Positions 12,952-26,500 of a stretch of 64,000 nucleotides of DNA are shown piece by piece. The stretch lies in assembly GCF_051020985.1 (NCBI RefSeq), contig NC_135007.1, forward strand, positions 10,815,501 through 10,879,500. The letters run 5' to 3'. Both the position numbers and the translations under genes were made by a program. Positions within the stretch are counted from its first letter, which is position 1. Each line of letters opens with the position of its first letter. Under the pieces are notes generated by a model. The model saw nothing but the letters and a program-made list of their open reading frames with translations. It searched no databases and was not told the DNA's origin. Source of the stretch: Nomia melanderi. Its lineage: Eukaryota > Arthropoda > Insecta > Hymenoptera > Halictidae.

Positions 12952-15900
12952 CTGAAATCCGGGGTTAAATCGATTTGTTCAAGCATGTCGGATAAAGAAC
13001 TTGCATATAATAAGAAGCCATTAAATCTGCACGTCGCTTTCGAATTCCTTCAAGTTCTCACGCGGAAGATTTATTTGATTAGCAAATAACGAATGAATAT
13101 ACGCTATTATAATTCATCTTTATTACTTTACACGTTAAATATCAAGTGAAATCTAAGAAAAGGAACATAATTGAATCTCAGTTGATTCATTATTTTACTG
13201 AACATTGTAGATCTGTGCATGCCATAAATTTCTAGAGGAATAACGAATCGCGATTAATTCATTCACAACGGGAAGATAATGAACGCATCGTTCATTAAAT
13301 ACTGGCATAATAGATCTTTTTACTCGTGATGCATGACTTTAAAATATGCATAAATGCACGTAGCGATAACAGTATGCATTATGTTAAGTTCTGCTGTATT
13401 TATGAAGCTCAAAATCCTTATATAATCTTTTAACATAAAATGAATAGTATAATATCCAGCATTGCTCAACTAAATATGAAAAGGTGATTACGACTTCAAC
13501 GAGTTGATAAGAACCAGGTCAATACTGATCAAAGTAATAAAATAATTTGCTCGCGACGTAACTGGAATATTAAATAACAAACTCTATGGTTTTCATATCG
13601 TAACATCATCCTCTGACCGTCCATAAATAACGTTGCTCAATTAACTAAATAATCGAAATTCGAACGCATCTACATCATAATCCATGTTCAAATCGAAGGA
13701 AAAAGGGGTATCTGATCGCAATATTAACGCAAAAACGTCAACAATGATTTATCTGATGAAAACATAAAATCTATTTCGCTGGGATCGAAGCTGATCTTTA
13801 GGTTGCGGGATGCGTGAGAGCTGGAGGGGTCAGTAATTTGCGACACAATCACTTCGTGGCATAAACGTTCCAGTTTATTCAACAAAACCACTCCATTCAA
13901 TACGAAACAGTCCCTTAACGCTAACAATACAATCATTCCACCGGCAACCTCCGCCGCCGTCGTCAGATACCCTATTTTCCCCCTCGATTCTCGCTACAAC
14001 CTGTTTCATAGAAAATTCTACGCAGAGTTTTCGCGAACGGGGGGACGGTCACTTTTATGAAAATCAAATTTCGCTCGAGAATGGCCGCCCCTACTTCGTA
14101 TTTATCCGAACACCGTGGTCCGAATGCGATTTCAACACGAAACGAAAATGCAATTCCCTTCCGGTGACCGAAGGAATCGGGAAAAAGTGAAATTATCGCT
14201 CAAGCGACGCTTTTAATCTCGATCGCGGTGCGATTAAACGATCCCCAAGGTTATCTAGTTGATATCTTCCAGTTTCTATGATACGCTCGAGACTCTAGGA
14301 AATCGAGACTTCGATTTTTCGCAAGGAATCGAGAGGAAAATTGCTTCCTCATAAGGTAGAAAAATGAAAATATGCATTTGAGAGTAGAGAGCAGAGGAAA
14401 CCATTGGAAACTGTACTAATTTATTACTGCTTGTAGTGTTTTACATACGACATAAATCGGGGGAATTCTTATGCAAAACTAGAGTTGGAAGAAATTGATA
14501 AAGTTTGTTTTTAAATGAGACTCCGTGTATTCGAGGGAACTTTAAGTGGAAACGGTGAGATATGCACAGACAAGATAGTCTATCCTCGGGAGTACAATTT
14601 AACAGATCTCCGAAGTTGATTATGGTGCAAAACATTTTGAAAATTTCAAAGAGACATTAAGAACAAGTGCATAATGATTTTACTTAATTTAACAACATTT
14701 GCAACCGCATAATGTATTTATATTATCTACTTCAAAGAAATACTTGTTCGTCGAAGGTAATGTGTCAACGGCGATAAACGTTTTTGTAGTGTATGAATAT
14801 TTATAAAGTTAAGAAAAATTGAAGGCCCGTTACAATTTACAATGCAAACGAAAATATCAGACTATAGCAAAAAAAATAAACAGGCACGTAGAAACATTTT
14901 GCGGTGTTAAACATTTGTAAATGGAATGTACGGATGCGACGCGACGGAAATCATCGATGAACGCTATTATTTTATAAGAGAGTGAATAGTCATTGAAACC
15001 GAGTAAACGTGAAAATGGTAAATCCTGTACGTCCACTATCAGTCCGTAAATCGTGCAACATCGCACGCTTATCAATCTACGGTTTCGATGAAACGCTGTA
15101 CTATCAGCGTTGCAATGAGTGCAGGGACAAAAAAGAAATCTTCACATACGATAAGAGAAAAACTTGCAAATGGAATTAATCCCTTGGCGTACTCTTTACT
15201 TTCTCCACTAACCTCGTGTAATATTTTACTATCGACAATTTGGAAGAAATGCAAAACTTTCTATTCTACTTCGAGTGGAAATTTCATTTAAAGATAATAC
15301 ATTGATAATAGCAAAATAGTTCGCTTTGAACGGTGGGTAACGAACAACATTGATTGTTGTTAAATTAGTCTAGAAATTTTCATCCTGAGACACACTCGTC
15401 ATTGTACGTCAAGGGGTTAAGAAAATGAATGAATTAAATTATGAAAATTTAACCAATTAAAGGCTAAATGAAAACTGACTCAGAAGTAGGTTATTTCAAA
15501 TCGTCGCAACTTTATTCATGGAAAATTATCTCTATGAACCAGCGCAATAGAAGAGCATGAAACTATTGCGACACCGGGTATACAGAAACAGCGCAACTGG
15601 AGCGCCTCAATGAGGGTCGCATCGATGCGTCGGTAATTGTGCTCCGAAATTTTACGGCGAGAATCTATTACCGCTGATAAAACTCATTCTCACGAGCGAC
15701 GCGCTCGCTGGCAGTGCGTCACTGCGACGAAAAATTAGATAACTCGATAACGGCCAATGGAAATCATGCGACAACGTATCCCGATAGTGATAAACAGGAT
15801 CACTTTCAATATCGAGGCTCGTCTGTTCGTTATTTTCATTACTGAAATTGAGGAACTTTATAAAATGCTAAATTCAAGCGATAAATGATACCGATAAATA

Positions 15901-17797
15901 GATTACGTTACAAAACACCATATATTCCAACGATCATGTACACCACCGGCCAAAAATTTAAAATAACTTGCTGATCCCCGTGATAAGAGAATATACCGAT
16001 TATCTTTGAAATGATCGTTTGTTGTTACATCAGATATCAACACGTTGCATTGTGATTTCAGAGATTTCAGCTAGTTCTTACGTTCATAACGCTCTTATAC
16101 AGGCAATACACCCAGTTTAACAGTAGAACTACTTAGCATTTATTATGCTTGATCTGTGGTCCGTATAAAAATTGTAACGATAGATTGTTCTCAATCTTTG
16201 TGGATATTTGTTATAGATCTCAAATGGAACTATTTTCAAAATCGTTTTGAGTACTCAATGCTTTTAAAGTACCGATCGTTATGAAACAAGAAAAACGAAA
16301 GTAGTTAAAATGTCTGAGTAATTCAATTAGATTTCCTAATTTTTCTTTAGAAACTTCAATATCTGTTGAGATTTAAGCGTTGAGCATTACATATAGTAAA
16401 GATACAAAATTAGAAACACTCGAAAAACTAATAGCCAGGATGCTCAGAATATACCAAGCTCACCGGTGACCCCTACGGTATTCAACGTATTAACCCCCAG
16501 CATTGCAGGTTGTTTTGTAATCTATCAGCAACTGCAACTAATTTTTATAGTATTCCTAGCGAAAATCAGAAATGCTATAACATTTCTTCGATCTTTTATT
16601 TTCTTTGTTAGTACAAACTTTGAATGCGTGGAAAATCGAATAATTTTAGAGTAGTTTCTCTAAGATTCATTAAAATATTTAATATTATAACTGGTGCAAT
16701 ATTGGAGCCTACAGAGTTCAACGTATTAAAAACGTTTCTCAACAGGTACGCGGTAATTCCAAACTTTCAGCCAATAGTGTACCTAAAGTCCCAGATAAAA
16801 CGTCCCATACTCTCAGCGAGGAGCATGCAACGTCTAAAGCATGTACAAACATCCCGAACGATCCTCGCGCGCACGGCGCACGTCCGCATGGCGAGACTGC
16901 TGTACACAAGCATGTGGTTGATGCGCGAGCCGCGTAAACGCGATGACAGTTAGGAGGCGACGGTAAACGTATCGAAACGGGAACACGAGAGTGGATCCGC
17001 GGAAGAATTTCACGAGCCGCGCGACGTGCGGAACAGTTCGGACCGTTAGGCATGCACACGTGTGCCCGGAATACGTCAGAACGGTGGCACGTAAACAAAC
17101 GAGTCGGGGGAGCGGTGGTAACAGCTGAAGAAGCGAAATGGGGCAACACGGCGTAAGAGGGGAACAGAGAAAACGGTTGATCGAAGAACAGTCAATGTCG
17201 AGCCGGAGCGTTAGACGTTTTGAATGTCACGGCAGAAATAGAGCGACGTAGAGGCGAAGAGAAAGGGAGAGAGCTGGGGAAAGAGCGGAGCAGGTTAGAG
17301 AGAGAAAGAGCGAAAGGTATGGTGACAGGTGGCGCGCTTTCGAATGGCCAAGAATTCGATAGTCGAGTATCGAGGCTCGAAAGAAACGCGACGTCGAGGC
17401 GTGAAATCGCGCGGACCTGCAGCTTTTGCTTGTCCTCGAGCAGATGGACATCCTGATGATCGGCGCCCTCGTGACCGGGTGGCACTGCATTCGGATGGGC
17501 CACGGGGCCCCTCGGGCCCAATTGCATACGAGGTGGCGCCGGTATGAGCAACTCTGGTCCCGCTTTCTGCATGTGCTGGTACACACGGTAGACACTGTTC
17601 ACCGCCGCGCCGCCGGTACCCGAGTGGAAATCCGGCAAAAAGAAGAACGTACCGAAACACACGACACCGAACGACAAAAACACCAACAGGATCAGATACT
17701 TCTCACGGGAACGGAACGACCGTCTCGAGAACAGGGCAACCGGCACACCGTTCACGAACCGCTGATACGACGGCAGAACGCTCGACGACGTTGTCAT
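12727..17797 (-). CDS. alpha-Man-Ia: Golgi class I alpha-1,2-mannosidase (GH47), N-terminal two exons only
   Basis: Type II Golgi membrane enzyme that trims alpha-1,2-linked mannose from high-mannose N-glycans. Two coding exons are visible, 17797-17417 (127 codons) and 12951-12727 (75 codons), both phase 0, giving the first 202 residues. Residues 9-25 (PSYQRFVNGVPVALFSR) match the conserved cytosolic tail of insect alpha-Man-I. A single membrane anchor lies at about 34-54, then a stem containing VYQHMQKAGPELLIP and the junction LEDKQKLQ|AKIDEE, which matches the fly protein. The exon 2 end, RRDKVKE, is where the GH47 catalytic domain (usually continuing MMxHAW) should begin. That domain was not found down to position 1, so the gene continues off the left edge. 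The ATG at 17797 is chosen because it starts the conserved tail; the open frame upstream is GC-rich and not conserved. It is divergent from the M13 peptidase gene. Identity rests on recalled family sequence. Confidence 0.93.
12952..17416 (-). other. alpha-Man-Ia intron 1
   Basis: 4.5 kb intron between the two visible mannosidase exons, GT donor at 17416 and CAG acceptor at 12952. It contains a MITE at 16117-16310 and, just after the donor, a purine-rich GAGA-type stretch (17234-17315 on the plus strand). No nested gene seen. Confidence 0.85.
16117..16310. mobile_element. MITE family C copy
   Basis: The left end TTAACAGTAGAACTACTTAG and an interior with TATAAAAATTGTAACGATAG match the copy at 21392. 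The right end has diverged, so its limit is approximate. Confidence 0.65.
17417..17797 (-). CDS. alpha-Man-Ia: alpha-Man-Ia coding exon 1 (tail, membrane anchor, stem)
   Basis: 127 codons from ATG at 17797 to a GT donor at 17416-17415, after ...KQKLQ. It carries the basic cytosolic tail (SRRSFRSREK), a 20-residue hydrophobic anchor (LILLVFLSFGVVCFGTFFFL) and a proline-rich stem. This is the usual type II Golgi signal-anchor layout. Confidence 0.93.
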
Positions 17798-20327
17798 TTT
17801 CACGATACCGTCACGCCACGCACGCACCAACGCACTTCCTGTTTTTACAACAGACGAAAACCCGAGCACTCGTGCGCGTTGTTGCCCTTTTCCTAGCCGT
17901 CGCACGCCATTACGAATACGGTGGCACGCGAGCACCACCTGCTCGACAAACTTGACACTTGGTCGCTGCACAAGCGCCGATCAGCTGGCGCGTTTCACGC
18001 GGGAACTACGGGACCGAGTCGCGCGGATTAATTAGCGCATGCTCGATGGGCATGATACGGGTGTGTTGATTGGTTCAGGTGAATTGGTGGTTTCGCGTTT
18101 ACTCGTTGCCGGTAAATCAGTTCTCTGAACCGATCAATGATGTACATCTGACTCTCGGTTTACGCGAAAACACGTTCCACGTGGGTTCGTTTTACGCGGA
18201 ATTATGTAAATAGAGCCTGTCGGTACCAGAGAGGACAGAATATTGAAGAGGCTGGTATAAGTTTTAGAAATACATGTTTATTTTATATAGGTTAACAAAA
18301 GGAATAATAATAATGACATTTTAGAGAACGAAAGTATATTTTATTCGCTGTTGCTAAATTCAGATCGTAGTAGCGTTCCAATTTACAGCGTAAAAAAGAG
18401 GCGTGAGGAAAGTCCGCGTGAATCGAGGGTCAGGTGTAATGTTTTTGTATTAGTTACAGTGTAAGTAATAAAGTATAAATATAGGTTTAACACCAGAATT
18501 ACCGGATCGGTCAAAATTGCTTATTTCTGATTTCTTCTTTTACAGTTACTGGAAAGGTACAGATACTCCTACGAAATGATTAACGAAACTAATTCGGTAA
18601 TGGCACTACTGGAATACAGCTCAATTGAAATCTTAACACTAGGTTTATTGTACGGATTATTCTATTAATCCCAGAAAAATTGATGTTCGTTTATTTAGAT
18701 TTTAACAATAAAGGGTTGATCTTGAAGCTACAAGGGTGCGCAGCCCTGTCGGTACCACTTGTCCATCGGTTTCACCATTTTTCCACGGATGGCGCCATCG
18801 AATAAAGTACGATCCACGAAAACTGATCGAGCACCGACGAGAATCATCTTATGGAATTTCATGTCTGACGATGTAAAATATCGATGATGCAAAGAATGTG
18901 GACGTTTTGTTTTCTTTTATGAAAGTCTACATGGAAAATTATGTGTAGTCATGTATGCTTGCAGGACATTTATTACTCCGGGTATCATGTGTTGACATGG
19001 ACGCCAAGACCCAACATACGATTTCAGCAATGATTCAAGAATCTTTTTGGGCATTTCACATTACGCAACTCTATGAAAGCGCGTTTAATAAATGCGTGGA
19101 ATTATGTAATGCGGGATAAAGAAAAAAGAAGGGATTTACAAAGTGTTCAGATACGTTTATACTATCGTTCAGTCATTAAGTCGTACATGTACGTTACTTC
19201 CGCAAAGATATTCTTGATAAAAGTATTAAATAATAGCTACATATTAATCACCATGAATTAAAGAATTACAGCTTCTTCTTCCTCGTTTCTTAGTAACCAC
19301 TATTTTACACGATAAAAACAGGTATTTCCAGTAGTAGATGTAAGGATCATTATGTGACCAAATAAATGTAAACAATGATGACGATGAACCGGTAAATTAC
19401 GATGTTCGTGTACAAAACGCTATAAAGTAATGATCAGATCCCGCGAGTCAATTGTCTGATTCCACGCGGCATCCGGATGTCGCGAGCGTCACGTATAAGA
19501 AATCAATCGCTCCCGGTTTATCCCACTCCGCTTCATTCATTTCATAAAACATTGCTCGCGAATTAGTCTCGCGTGGCTATTGGCTCCGACGAATTCGAAA
19601 AGTACGTCCCGCGGTACACATTCGTTAGAAAAGGACGGCCGCGTTCGCGACTTTTGGATGACTGATTGCCGCAACGGGTGCATCAGTCCAGGACTTCACT
19701 CAACCGGGTAGCATGCGGCTCCTGTTGCTAATGTAAGTGACTGCACGCGGCGGATAACAAATAAACGTTCAACGTACAGGTATAACGCGATTCTTCACAT
19801 TTTTTCGTGTACCGTCGATAACTCTTATCAGCAAGTACACCACAGCGTGAGTCATATCCACATTAAGAAAGGTGATACAAACGAAGGTGATACAAACCAA
19901 ACTTCATTCAATTCGAATACGCAAGAAGATTAACAGAATAATCGCCGTATACAAGATTACCGGAATAATCTAAAATTTCCAAGTTCTGTGATTACCGAAC
20001 AAATTATTCCGACTTTGTCAAACTTCGCCGATTCAGTAAGTTACTGCGTTAAACGAGTATTTACTTTGACGCACTGGGTATACACCGTTGTCAACAATAA
20101 TTCTTTGCGATGACTGTTACTGAAACAATAATTCAAACGAAACCTGCGTCACCTGTGATCTATTTAACAAAATAAATGAAGATCTGCGAGAAGATAGAAA
20201 ATAGGTGTCCTTGGAATAGTGTGCATCGATTAAATGGCGCAAGACTTTAAGAAAATATAATGCAGAGGGATGCGTGTCCACTGTATGATGTCACTCCACT
20301 TCACATCTTTTCCTCCGCGCAGGGATC
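17798..20327. promoter_or_regulatory. Intergenic region between two divergent genes
   Basis: About 2.5 kb between the mannosidase ATG (17797, minus) and the peptidase ATG (20328, plus). It must hold the mannosidase promoter and 5' UTR, and probably the peptidase promoter unless an anchor exon lies further upstream. The 260 bases next to the mannosidase start are GC- and CpG-rich; the middle (18200-19350) is AT-rich and carries a degraded MITE at 18487. No TATA box can be assigned with confidence. Confidence 0.5.
18487..18636. mobile_element. MITE family C, short degraded copy
   Basis: TTAACACCAGAATTACCGGAT at the left, followed by a decayed interior and a TTAA near 18633. It shares the GGTCAAAAT segment with the copies at 34812 and 47513. 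Confidence 0.5.
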
Positions 20328-20514
20328 ATGCAGAGATTTCCTTTTTTCCGCAGATGTCAGCTAACGGTCGTGGCATCATTCCCGGCGTCCTTATCGGTGG
20401 CCAGGATCTGGAGGACACTGGTCACGACGAATAACACGGAAGCGCAATCGGAACGCGACTATCGCGGAAACAAGGAGCAAAGAGTCTGCGAAACGGCGCA
20501 CTGCAACGAGATCG
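20328..20514 (+). CDS. M13 peptidase exon 1 (possible signal peptide)
   Basis: 62 codons plus one base, ending before GTGGGT. It begins MQRFPFFRRCQLTVV, a basic start followed by a moderately hydrophobic stretch that could be a signal peptide, and ends VCETAHCNEI, which joins exon 2 as CNEIARRILDSMD. Two AG acceptor-like sites (about 20321 and, after a pyrimidine run, 20354) make an internal exon with a missing upstream anchor also possible. The 3' end is secure, the start is not. Confidence 0.7.
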
Positions 20515-23500
20515 GTGGGTTTCGCAATCCCACGACGTAACATTTACATGAATCGCGGTTTTTATCGCACAGAACCGTATTGCATAAGCGGCTACTCGCG
20601 TTCCATCGTCGGCCGCGTAAAAAGAGAACGAGTGAAATCGGAAAATGTTTTTATCGCGCCCGAACAATGAATTACGTGCGCTATGAGAACCAGGCACGCG
20701 AATAAACATGGAAAATCACCGTAAATCGCGATTAGACATCATCTGTTCTAACGGACAGTCATTTTGTAAAGCGATTGTCGATATATGCTAAAAACGTATT
20801 GATAAATTATAGACTTTCCGCTTGTTGTCGATGAAGTTTGAATAATAATTACTTCTCATGGAGACTGTAGTATAATTGGTTACAATTTTACTGGGTAATT
20901 AGCGTAATTTTTGAAATTCTACCGTTAATCGTCGAATGTATACGATTATTTTAATTTCACTTCGAATTGCAAGGATTCCCGTGAATTGTGTAGTATCGCA
21001 ATGCTTGTTTAGTCTAGGTGAGGATATTCCACTTCAGTGCATAGTACTTACCGCTCAGAGACGAGGAACTGGTTGTAAATTGTCCAACGAGACGAGGCAG
21101 CAGACGTAAACAAAACATTCATGAATAAGCATTATCGCTGTCGCACCTAATTAGCTATTGCACATTTTTGTGCAGATAAAGGAACGGGCGACTAATTGTC
21201 GTCTACATTGTTCGAAGTCTGATCTGCTAATCTTTTGTCACTCGTATTTTTATTATTGATGGTCGTACCGAAAAATCGGATGCGCGACGATGCGCTGCAA
21301 AAGGCAACATTAACTTGACGAAGAATTTAAGAAAGCAAACAATGACAAGCTTTAAGTTATTGTTTAATAACTGAGAATTTCATCATTCAAATTCAACACT
21401 AGAACTACCGAGCATTTAATAAGATTCATGTGTAATCCCTATAAAAATTGTAACAATAGATTATTTTTAGTTTCTTCGGACATTCATTATAATATTTAAT
21501 TGGGACTATTTATTTTCAAAATCATTTTGAACATTCAATGCTTTAAAGGTATCAATAGTTGCGAAACAACAAAAGCGAAACCAGTAATTCTGATTGGTAC
21601 GGGGTAGTTCTACTGTTAATCACGCATGCGACAATGAGAAAAGGTTAATGTTTGGTTTGATCTTTTCCTTTAAACGACAGCTAGGAGAATTCTTGATAGT
21701 ATGGACACCTCGGTAGATCCTTGCGAGGATTTTTACCAATACGCTTGCGGCTCATGGGAGGAACACAACGCTATACCAGACAATGAAGTGGAATGGTCCG
21801 AGGACGACGTCGTCACGAAGAAAACCTATGAACGCATTAGAGGCAAGACGAAGGTCCTTGTATCCATTTAAATGACCGATTTCTGTGTAGAGTTTTCATC
21901 TTTCTTCATCCAGTTTCCACAATTATTCCTCTGTTCCTCGACAATGCATTCTATCCCATCGGAAAGAAACAGGCCAAATACAGCTATGTAGTTTCTATAA
22001 CTACATATTCCTCGCATAAACATCTTTACAGAATTCCATAGATCATATTTGAATTATTCAGATTCAATTAAGACGCACGCATTCAATTATTTCTGCACCT
22101 TTTCTTTCAAGATGTCCTCGAGGAGCCAGATAAACCCACCGACATTCTGCCAGTTAAAATGGCGAGGAAACTTTATCGTTCCTGCATGAACGTTGGTGAG
22201 GAAAATACTGTTTATAAGAATATTCATTAATCAACCGTTACTTCATCGTATTCGCTTGAATCTTTCTCTCAAAATTTTAAGTAATACATGATTAAAGAAG
22301 GATCAACGCAGTTGTTTGTTATTGAGTGTTTAGTTGACGTATCCTCCATTTTTGCAATGGAAGTTCGGCGAATACTGCAATCGAAATCCATTTTTATGCA
22401 CAATTGTTGTTTCGTGAAAACAGAGGCGATCGAAAGGAGAGGCATTAAACCTATACAAGAAATTCTGAACACTACCGGTGGATGGCCGATAGCGATGCCA
22501 GTAAAGGAATGGAGCTCTAAGAAATTCCCTTGGCAAAAGATCGACAGGGATTACGTGGCATTGATCGGCAACAGCGCTTTCTACAATATCGAATACGAAA
22601 TTGATCAGAATGATACGACGCGATACGTACTTACAGTAAGCCTTGGTCAATGATACGATACACTCCAGTAATTATTTTGAACAATCACTTTTAGAGCGTC
22701 TCGTTATTTATATACACCTTGCAAATAGTTTAGAAACAGTTGAATTAACTGTTTCAAATATTTCGACCGTTGATACTCAATGAATCGTTTAAAATAATGC
22801 AAATGTGTACTTGTTTGCTAGGTAAAATATGATTATACACCGTTACAGATAGATCAAGATACAGAGCATCCTATGGGAGTGAAAAGAGAAGTCTCCAGCA
22901 ACGTTGAACTCGATCGCAAGTACTTGAAAGGCATCTATCTCATAATACATGCGTTTGCGAAAGAGAAAGGTTACAGACTGCGTCGGCGGCAATTGATCGA
23001 TGACATGACGAAAATGCTGGAATTTGAAATCGAATTAAACGATGTAATAATTCTTACCCATGGTCCCCGCCATTCAGAATTGTCCAAAATATCTAACATA
23101 ACCATATAAACTTCATAGATCATCGAAACGGACAAGGTGTCACATGCAGCCAACAATAACTCAGTAAGAATGACCATCGAAGAGTTACAGATGTGGTACG
23201 ACAGTTCTGGTGTCAAGTCGAAAACAGCGCAAGTAAACCTAATATTTGAATTGAAACATTTCCTCATCCTCTTGCTTATCATTTGCAATCGCCACAAACA
23301 AGATTCGAACGCCTCATAAAATATAAAACCATTATCTTGTCAATTATAAAATCGTAAATAAGAGAATAGCAATTTTTAGTAGAAATCACCGAAATGATAA
23401 GCGAATCGCGAAAATTCTTGTAGAAATGTACGCGCAATAATTCACGATTCGAATGCATTGATTATTCATCACGCGCAGTGCCGTGTAAAGGAAACGTAAA

Positions 23501-26500
23501 CGTCGCCACTTTTCCTGTTTCCTGTATCCTCTAATCAATTTTTCAAGTAGTACTATCAAGGCCGACCAGTGATTGTACGAGTGTATCATCAGCTCGCTAT
23601 TAGAAGACAATTGAAGTAATCGTCGGACAAAGGTGAAATCTCTTTCAATCCTCTACGATTGCTTGCAGATCAATTTCTTGGAAGTGATGCAATACACGTT
23701 CAAGCGGGCTAACGTTAGCATAAACGCGACCGAACCGATTGTGGTTTATAACCCGATGTTCCTTCATAAACTGGCGCGGCTGCTGGGAAACACCTCGCAA
23801 CGTGCGCTCGGTAATGCCGTAATTACAGAAATTTTACGAGCAACGGTAATTCTCGCTCGCCATCGCTCACCTGTACTCCCGACCGCGCTAGAATGATCGC
23901 ATGACCGCCATCACGGTCTCTGATTCCCCTTGAATGACCGATGACCGTGGACACGGTATTGTTCTCATGGGATTTACCATTTTTAGTGAATTACGTGCAA
24001 TGGAACATGATCAACAACTTTCTGTCGTACACCACGCAAGAGATGAAGGACATCGTTTTCAACATGTCCTATTCGTCGTATAATATCTCTAACTATATGC
24101 CACGGTATGTGAAGATATTGTATATGTTAAGATACCAGAAAATAGTTTGAGGTATTTCGAAAGAAGAATAGTAGAAAATATTTTACTTTCTTTGGACAAT
24201 GAAAGTTTTAAAAGTAAAGGACAAAATTTTAGGACAAATGTGATTAAACGTTGAAAGAGTTGGGAAGTTAAGGGTTGAAAGATGGAATAGACATTCATAA
24301 GTCGAATGAATTTATTCTGGAGGGAATTAAATTATGATTAATTTTGGTAGATGGAAATTTTGCGTGCTTAACATGGAAATGGAAGATGCGGTGTCGTATA
24401 TGTTCGTCAAAAAGTACATTTCGGACGACGTTATTGCCGAGGTACAGTTTGTTGACGTGATGACCAAAAAATGTGCTGAAAACTGGTTCCTATTGTTGAC
24501 ATATGAAATTTCGTCTCTTTCAAGGCAAAGAAAATGGTTCAAAGAATAAAAGAAGAGTTAGGTAACCGCATAATGCGTGCACAATGGCTATCGAGCTCAG
24601 TGAAAAGGTCTTTGTCGCGGAAATTGGATACGATTGAAATACAAATTGGATACCCAGAATGGTACAAGGACGATCAAGCTATGATTCAATTCTACAAAGG
24701 GGTACCGAAACGTTATCCAATGAATATATTAAAATAAAGCTACTTACATAGATCGCTCAAATATGTTTACGAATTTTTCGCAGTTAAATATAGGTCAGGA
24801 CTACTTTCAAAATCTATTAAATTGCGCCGAGCACGAACTAATTAAGGGAATGAAAGATTTTAGAAAGCCCGTCGTCAGAACCGCGTGAGTTCTCAAGAAC
24901 GTATAATAACCACTTAATTAACTGTAAAACATTTCTCGCATTCATATTAATTTTTAGATGGTTGGATTTTCCTATAACAGTTAACGCATTCTACACACCA
25001 GCAGTTAACACCATGCGTGAGTATTTCATCGAATAACAATTTTTCACGTGCACCTTAAAAATATTAAAATTAAAATCGGCAATTTGACCTTGATTTTTTA
25101 GTTATTCCAGCAGCTGAGTTACAGGACCCCTTTTTCACGCCATTTTTACCGGAGTAAGTTCTATTATGTTCCTATTAAGTAGTTAACGCTAATTATATTT
25201 GTTGTCCGTGTTCTATCAGCGCCATAACTTATGCAGTCACTGGTTTTATAATCGGACACGAGTTATCTCATGGTTTCGATAACGAAGGTAGAATTCTACT
25301 ATAATTTTCTTCGTACAAACGGCGTCTTCAAAACTCAGTTTCATAAATATGTATCAAATGTAAATCATTTTTTTCATTCAGGAATAAAATACGACGTGGA
25401 TGGTTACATGTCTTCGTGGATTTCTCAGGATATAATCGACGAATACAATGAACGAGCATCCTGCTTCGTAGATCAATTCAATAATTACACCCTTGACGTT
25501 GAAGATGAAAATGGAGAACCTGTGCAGGTCATTTTTGTCTGGTTTATTAAATTTTACAAAATTTACATTTACAAGAATCGTTACTTCAACAACTACTTGC
25601 AGCTGTTTTATTAATTGTTCAGTTTAACAATACATCGAACCATGTATTATATTGTACAATTACAATAACAACTGAAGAGCTGAATAGGTGAAATAAAAAC
25701 TTTGTTTAGGTGGATGGTAAACTGACAGAGGACGAAAATTTGGCTGACGCGGTCGGCGTACAAGTGGCTTTCGCAGCTTACAAGAAACTAGCGAGCCAGA
25801 AACCTCAAACGAAGCTACCAGGATTAGAGAATGTCACTGACGACCAACTGTTCTTCATAGAATTCGCGCATGTAAGTTAGCATCTCGTTAAACTTCATTG
25901 AAGTTTATGAAATCGGAGTATTTTCAGTGATAAAACTTGACTACTAAATTTTATGAAGTTGCCGATGTGCTTAGCTCTTCTCCGATTTCGATGATTTTCG
26001 AATATGTTGTTGGGAATATGATGTTGAACAGCTTTTTCCTTTATTTGTTGTCAACAGAAGGCTTTAGTTTCCGAGATAATCGTGAAAATCGTTTGATACA
26101 ACATATAAAGTCGACCAAACCTTCCGTTGACAACAAATAAGGAAAAAAGTTGTTCAAAATCATGTCCACAACAGTAAATTTAATAATCATCGAAAGCGGA
26201 GCGGGCTAAGCACATCGACAACTTGACGCTAAATTTGATTGTATGTTATTTTAATAATACTGTCCACAGAATTGTCGATTCTTTTATAGCCTACACTTCA
26301 GTCTAACTGGATATTTACATTTGATTGTTATAAAAATTGGTTTCTACAGGCCTGGTGTTCGTCAGTCAGGCCATTATACGCAGAGAACGTGGCCAACAGC
26401 GACGAACACAGTCCGCCGAAATATCGCATTATCGGATCCCTTACCAACATGGCTGCCTTCACCGAGACGTTTCAATGTTCACAGAACAGTCCAATGAATC

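Noticed and set aside
17220..17456. Plus-strand charged frame (RGEEKGRELGKERSRLERER) opposite mannosidase exon 1.
   Set aside because: It is the reverse side of a pyrimidine-rich intron start plus coding exon; a shadow.
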